Positions 14,495 through 18,418 of a DNA stretch of 18,418 bases are shown here, in pieces. The position numbers and the translations under genes were made by a program. The stretch covers positions 1 through 18,418 of the forward strand of contig JAJZJJ010000005.1 in the NCBI GenBank assembly GCA_021810175.1, given 5' to 3'. This stretch comes from Acidobacteriota bacterium. GTDB lineage: Bacteria > Acidobacteriota > Terriglobia > Terriglobales > Acidobacteriaceae. The notes beneath the pieces were generated by a model, which did no database searches, was not told the origin of the DNA, and saw nothing but the letters and a program-made list of their open reading frames with translations. Position 1 is the first letter of the stretch. The number at the start of each line of letters is the position of its first letter.

Positions 14495-17400
14495 CTAGCG
14501 GTTGTAGCGCAGCGCACGAATGTAGGCGATCAGCGCTTTCAGGTCCGACTGACTCAGGCTGACGGGTGGCATTCCGTGCGACTGCATGGCACTCGAAGGA
14601 TGTTCGAGCAGGTGTTTGAGCATGTCGGGCGGCAGTTCCGAAGCGGTTGCGGTAAGAGATGGAGCTGCCGCGGTTCCCGCCATACCCCCATCGCCGTGAC
14701 AGGTGGAGCATCTGGCCCTGAAGTAGACGCGCTGCCCCGCGACCTCTTCGGGGGTTAGCTTATGAGGCGGCAGGTGGTGTGCGGCGGTGGCGGCATTCCT
14801 GGCAGCAGCCTTTACGGGGTGCAACTGGGCTAGGTATGCCAGAAGGTTCGACAACTGCGAATCGGTAAAGGTGAAGGTGGGCATTCCGCCAGCCTTCATT
14901 TTGGCGTTGGGGTGACGAATGAGGTTCATCAACTGCTGATGCGAGAACTTATGGGTCACTCCGATGAGAGAGATGGCGAGGCGGGTGCCGACGCCATCCA
15001 CTCCGTGGCAGGCGATGCAGCCGTGAGAGACAAAGATGTGCTCGCCCTGCAGCGCCGGGCCACTCAGCGTTGGTTCCGCGACCGGGCGAACACGCGCCGG
15101 TGCAGAAGCAGGGGCGGTGTTTGGCGCCTGGGCGGACGGCTGCGGCTGAGATGTTTGAGCCGAGGCGGACTTCGGAACTGTGAAGATCACCACGGCGGGC
15201 ACTCCCGGAGCACGGTGCGCGGGAACGGGCATGGAGTTGAGGTAGGCCCAGAGGTTATGGGTCTGCTGTTGGGAAATGGGGGCGGGCGGCATGCCCTTGG
15301 CTGTCATCGCTGCATTCGGATGGTGGATGAGCGAGTTAAAGGTGGACTCGGAGAGGTAATGTCCGATGCCGGCCAGAGGCGGCGCCAGACGCGTGCCCTG
15401 TGCCGTGGGTCCATGGCAGGCCATGCAGGCGTGCTCTTCAAAGACCGCGCGGCCAGCTGTTGGATTTCCCGCCGCAGTCTGCGAGTTCGCCGTCGGAGCA
15501 GCAGTCTGCATGGCCGGCGGGCGCGGACCAGGAACGACTGCCGCCTTTGCCGGCGAGGCAGGGAGCGGAGCAGGAGATGCCGCAGGAGTGGCCGCATGAT
15601 GCGCGGGCTCACGTGCTGGTGCCGCAGGATGACTCAGTGCGGGCTTCGCTACTGTGAAGATCACGACCGGAGGTACACCGGGGGCGCGATGCATCGGAGC
15701 CGGCATGGAATTGAGATAGGCCCAAAGCTGATGGGTCTGCTGAGGAGAGAGCGGCGCCGGAGGCATGCCCTTTGCTCGCATGGGAGCGTTCGGGTGATGA
15801 ATGAGTGCACTGAAGGTTGATTCCGGCAGATAATGTCCAATACCAGCCAGAGGCGGGGCCACAGGTGTTCCCTGTGCTGTGGGACCATGGCAGGCCAGGC
15901 ATGCGTGCTGCTGGAAGATCTGTTGGCCTTGCGCGATAAGAGCGGCATTGCCGCCGGGAACAGCCGCCTGGGAGGCGGTGGGAGCCGAGGTTCCGGCTCC
16001 AGCGGCGCGCTGTGAAGCATTCGGAGGAGGAGCAGCAGAGCCGGACAGAGGCGTGTTAGCAGCAGCCGGAGTCGGCGCGGGCGCCGCATTGAGAGCCGGC
16101 TGCACATTTTCCTCCGGAGTGCCGAGGGCTTTCAGATAGTCAATGAGCTGCTTGACCTCCGGAATCGGCAGACTGGGCGCTCCCGGCATTCCTGCCTTGA
16201 GCATGGCTGCGGGTGGATCGTGAATGATGCCGGTCAGCTGCGTGTCGGAGAATTTGTTTCCAATGCCGACCAGCGATGGCCCAACCGCGCCGCGGCCGCG
16301 GTCCCCGTGGCAGCCTGAGCAACCGTTTTGCTGGAACAGCGCTTTTCCACGCGCAACGTCCGGATTGTAAGTGGCCGGGGCGAGCAAATCGAGTGCGCCC
16401 GGCGCCTGGACAAAGGGCTCAAAGGGCGCCTTTGTATAGGCCTCCTCCTGTGCGGCCTGCGAAGCCAGCTGCCGGCGCACTGTCGGGCTTGCCATATCCT
16501 GGTAATGGCTGCGAAAGCCAAGGAAGATCAGGCCGCCAAAGACGATCGAAACCGCCAGAAGAGGGATGGGACGCCGCCAGGGACGCCGTTCCAGCTTGCG
16601 ATCCAGGAAGGGCAGAAGAAAGAAGAGCAGGGCAAGAATGCCTGGTATGATGACCACACCGATCACGGTGGTCGGTCCTTCCCAGAACTTCAGCCATTCA
16701 AAGGCCGACAGGTAATACCACTCCGGCCGGGCGATGAAAGTTGTGGATGCGGGATTGGCGCGCGGCCCAAGCGTGACTGGCCTGAAATAAGACAGCAGCC
16801 CCAGGCCTGCCACAAGGAGCAGGGAGAAAGCCAGATCCATGAGGACCTGTTTGGGATAGAAGCTCTCGGGCGGGAGGGTCGGATGAACGGGATCCTCTTT
16901 GATGGGGCCCGCGGCGCCCGCCTTGCGGAACAAATAGATATGAACAGCGATGAAGGCAAAGATGAGGCCCGGAATGATAATGACGTGCGCCAGATAGAAG
17001 CGGGAAAGGGTGAGCGTGCCGATGGTCTCACCGCCACGCATCAGGTGCGACGTCCATGGCCCGATCAGAGGAATGGTGGAAATAATATTGGTTGCGACAG
17101 CAGTGGCAAAGTAAGCTTTCTGGTCCCAGGGCAGCAGGTAACCGGTGAAGCCCATGGCCAGCACGAGAACCGCCAGGACGCCGCCGGCGATCCACAGAAG
17201 TTCGCGTCTCCCTTTGTAGGCGCCCCAGAGAAATGTTTGCAGGAAGTGGAGGGCCAGAACGATGATCATCGCGCTGGCGCCGTAGACGTGCAGGCTCCTC
17301 AGAAATTCGCCCGCGGCAACTCGTTTTGTAATGTAGGCGACGGTTACATGGGCGTTCTGTGCGGAGGGTACGTAATAGAGCGCCAGGCAAAGTCCGGTAA

Positions 17401-17575
17401 TGACCTGCGATATGAAAATAAAGAGGAGACCTGAGCCGAATACGTATGCCCAGCGTGCCCCGCCGGGGATGGGTTCATCGAGCGATACGCTCAGAAGCAG
17501 GTTCAGTCCGGTGCGGGTCTCCAGCCAGCCGCGGAACCTTTGCACGCGCGTCTTTGGAATGTCGTTCTGCGTCAT
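14495..17575 (-). CDS. Cytochrome b fused to five monoheme cytochrome c domains (bc-complex subunit)
   Basis: The 1026-residue protein is the membrane core of a quinol-cytochrome bc complex joined to a periplasmic heme chain. Residues 1-360 are a full-length cytochrome b with about seven or eight membrane helices. Heme b ligands are His96/His110 (13 residues between) and His197/His212 (14 between), and the quinol-site motif PEWYY is at 284-288. After residue 400 come five c-type heme motifs: CSGCH 419, CLACH 559, CMACH 717, CIACH 853 and CSTCH 956. Each has a GMP motif about 42-45 residues later that should supply the axial Met (463, 604, 762, 898, 1002). Ala/Pro-rich linkers of about 20-65 residues separate the domains. 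Typical cytochrome b proteins carry none or one or two such domains. AGGAG lies 5 nt before the ATG. The Rieske gene is 18 nt upstream. It works with the Rieske protein; the soluble acceptor is unknown. Confidence 0.93.
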   Translation of the reverse strand: MTQNDIPKTRVQRFRGWLETRTGLNLLLSVSLDEPIPGGARWAYVFGSGLLFIFISQVITGLCLALYYVPSAQNAHVTVAYITKRVAAGEFLRSLHVYGASAMIIVLALHFLQTFLWGAYKGRRELLWIAGGVLAVLVLAMGFTGYLLPWDQKAYFATAVATNIISTIPLIGPWTSHLMRGGETIGTLTLSRFYLAHVIIIPGLIFAFIAVHIYLFRKAGAAGPIKEDPVHPTLPPESFYPKQVLMDLAFSLLLVAGLGLLSYFRPVTLGPRANPASTTFIARPEWYYLSAFEWLKFWEGPTTVIGVVIIPGILALLFFLLPFLDRKLERRPWRRPIPLLAVSIVFGGLIFLGFRSHYQDMASPTVRRQLASQAAQEEAYTKAPFEPFVQAPGALDLLAPATYNPDVARGKALFQQNGCSGCHGDRGRGAVGPSLVGIGNKFSDTQLTGIIHDPPAAMLKAGMPGAPSLPIPEVKQLIDYLKALGTPEENVQPALNAAPAPTPAAANTPLSGSAAPPPNASQRAAGAGTSAPTASQAAVPGGNAALIAQGQQIFQQHACLACHGPTAQGTPVAPPLAGIGHYLPESTFSALIHHPNAPMRAKGMPPAPLSPQQTHQLWAYLNSMPAPMHRAPGVPPVVIFTVAKPALSHPAAPAREPAHHAATPAASPAPLPASPAKAAVVPGPRPPAMQTAAPTANSQTAAGNPTAGRAVFEEHACMACHGPTAQGTRLAPPLAGIGHYLSESTFNSLIHHPNAAMTAKGMPPAPISQQQTHNLWAYLNSMPVPAHRAPGVPAVVIFTVPKSASAQTSQPQPSAQAPNTAPASAPARVRPVAEPTLSGPALQGEHIFVSHGCIACHGVDGVGTRLAISLIGVTHKFSHQQLMNLIRHPNAKMKAGGMPTFTFTDSQLSNLLAYLAQLHPVKAAARNAATAAHHLPPHKLTPEEVAGQRVYFRARCSTCHGDGGMAGTAAAPSLTATASELPPDMLKHLLEHPSSAMQSHGMPPVSLSQSDLKALIAYIRALRYNR
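15176..15430 (-). repeat. Duplicated cytochrome c domain, copy 2 (third heme domain)
   Basis: These codons encode residues 716-800. They match residues 558-642 at 71 of 85 positions without gaps, by direct comparison. The unit spacing is 158 residues (474 nt). Confidence 0.85.
15650..15904 (-). repeat. Duplicated cytochrome c domain, copy 1 (second heme domain)
   Basis: These codons encode residues 558-642, including CLACH and the axial-Met KGMPP motif. The same segment, ending in APGV.. VVIFTV, recurs one unit downstream. Many third-codon changes separate the copies, so the duplication is not very fresh. Confidence 0.85.
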
Positions 17576-17593
17576 TGGATCTCCTGGTGAGAG

Positions 17594-18154
17594 CTAGCTC
17601 ACGACCTCCCGGTTGGGGACGTCTTCGCGAAAGTATTCAAAGTGAACGAGAAGGTCGCCTTCTTTTTGCTCCGTCGGCAAGGGGTCCATTCCTCTGCGCG
17701 CAGGTCCGGCAACGTGTTTGCCGGTTCTGCTAAAAACGCTGCCATGACAGGGGCACAGAAATTGATCTTTGGAACCACTCCACCGGACAGTGCATCCGAG
17801 ATGAGGGCAAATCGAAGAGAGGATGCGTACCTTGCCGTCAGCGGTGCGCTCAACATAGACCGATTCGGTGGTTACCGTCTCCCGCCAGCCATCGAGCCTT
17901 CGGAAGGTGATCTCCTTTTTGACCGGGGGACTGCCGGCCGCGGGGAGTGAGTCGACAAGCCCGACCTTCGACCATTTGGACATCCCGCTGGAGGAGTAAA
18001 GGGGATATAAGACGTACCGCATAACGGGAACTGCCAGCAACGCGCTCATCGCGACGCCGCCAACCCCCAGAAGAGCTCCAAAAAATGAGCGTCTGCTAAT
18101 GACAATGACTTCTCTGTTTTGTTCATCGCGGAAGGTTCCGTGAGGATGCTCCAT
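17594..18154 (-). CDS. Rieske [2Fe-2S] iron-sulfur protein of a cytochrome bc complex
   Basis: This 186-residue protein takes electrons from quinol at the cytochrome b quinol site and passes them to cytochrome c. The cluster motifs are complete: CPHLGC (116-121) and CPCHGS (134-139). Cys116, His118, Cys134 and His137 are the expected ligands, and Cys121/Cys136 the expected disulfide. The N-terminus has a twin-arginine motif (SRRSFFG, 20-26) followed by a hydrophobic segment to about 52. This fits TAT export with the segment kept as a membrane anchor, as is normal for bc-type Rieske proteins. The start at 18154 has AGGTGGG at a suitable distance. The stop is 18 nt before the cytochrome b start, so the two are surely co-transcribed. 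Length is normal and nothing is missing. Confidence 0.95.
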   Translation of the reverse strand: MEHPHGTFRDEQNREVIVISRRSFFGALLGVGGVAMSALLAVPVMRYVLYPLYSSSGMSKWSKVGLVDSLPAAGSPPVKKEITFRRLDGWRETVTTESVYVERTADGKVRILSSICPHLGCTVRWSGSKDQFLCPCHGSVFSRTGKHVAGPARRGMDPLPTEQKEGDLLVHFEYFREDVPNREVVS

Positions 18155-18418
18155 ATGTGCCCACCTATGGTGTTAACGTTCGTTGCAGTGCGGACAGCAG
18201 CGTGTGCGACACGCCTGCTGGCCGCGTGAATATCGCAGTGAATGCCTGGCCCGTGTTGCTGCTACTGCGTTGAGGAAGCTGAGTGGTGTTGCCGTGTACC
18301 CCGACGATTTGCCGGACCGGCGACTGCAGGAATGTTCACTCAGCGAGGATTCCTGTCCCAGGAGGCGCTTCGGCGCAAATATCAGATTCGGAGCATAGAA
18401 AAGGCCGTGTGCAGATGT
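18155..18418 (-). promoter_or_regulatory. Upstream region of the Rieske/cytochrome b operon with a strong hairpin
   Basis: No credible gene is seen to the right edge; the small plus-strand frame at 18183-18398 resembles nothing known. A long stem-loop lies at 18195-18220, with arms CAGCAG and CGTGT pairing with ACACG and CTGCTG, one bulged C and a 3-nt loop. It starts 40 nt upstream of the Rieske ATG and could be a leader structure or operator. Smaller palindromes are GCCGG-A-CCGGC at 18311-18321 and GCGC-TTCG-GCGC at 18365-18376. No clear -35/-10 pair was found. Confidence 0.4.

Noticed and set aside
14239..14517. Longer N-terminus for the cytochrome-porin, starting at 14517
   Set aside because: It would overlap the end of the cytochrome b gene and bury the signal peptide 93 residues inside; the ATG at 14238 has a ribosome binding site and a standard signal peptide.
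14912..15820. 302-residue Arg/Gly-rich open frame on the plus strand
   Set aside because: It is antisense to the duplicated cytochrome c domains; its own repetitive look simply mirrors that duplication.
16328..17434. 368-residue open frame on the plus strand
   Set aside because: It is antisense to cytochrome b and the first heme domain; the translation is charged, with no motif.
18183..18398. 71-residue open frame on the plus strand at the right edge
   Set aside because: No ribosome binding site or recognisable motif; Arg- and Cys-rich composition typical of chance frames.

Overview
The window (roughly 60% G+C) looks like chromosomal DNA of a Gram-negative heterotroph. The mix of gene families (Pls-type NRPS, bacterial glycogen-debranching-like protein, TAT-exported toroid enzyme, ferredoxin-type nitrite/sulfite reductase, multi-cytochrome bc complex and monoheme cytochrome-porin) suggests Acidobacteriota, possibly Terriglobia. 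That placement is inference; no marker gene is present. I see no rRNA, tRNA, CRISPR array, insertion sequence or phage gene.

Left part (1-4981, + strand): the 3' part of a large Pls/PosA-like non-ribosomal peptide synthetase, running off the left edge, with the end of an adenylation domain, a carrier domain and three membrane plus left-handed beta-helix units. A 382-nt gap follows, then an isolated cheD and an extended SDR sugar-epimerase-like gene.

Middle part (4992-12635): a TAT-exported protein of probable polysaccharide lyase or glycosidase type on the - strand converges on the epimerase gene. It is divergent from a glycogen-debranching-like amylo-alpha-1,6-glucosidase family gene, which is followed by a membrane-anchored classical SDR. 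Next comes a siroheme nitrite/sulfite reductase, preceded by an AT-rich inverted repeat.

Right part (12849-18154, - strand): the most striking region. A Rieske iron-sulfur protein gene lies 18 nt upstream of a 1026-residue cytochrome b fused to five consecutive single-heme cytochrome c domains. After 256 nt comes a small outer-membrane beta-barrel protein with one N-terminal CxxCH heme motif, resembling the Cyc2-type cytochrome-porin fusions, and then a clear intrinsic terminator. Read together, the genes suggest an electron path between the cell surface, a periplasmic chain of covalently tethered hemes and a quinol-oxidising or quinone-reducing Rieske/cytochrome b complex. The cytochrome assignments are visible in the sequence; the direction of electron flow and the cooperation of these proteins are inference.
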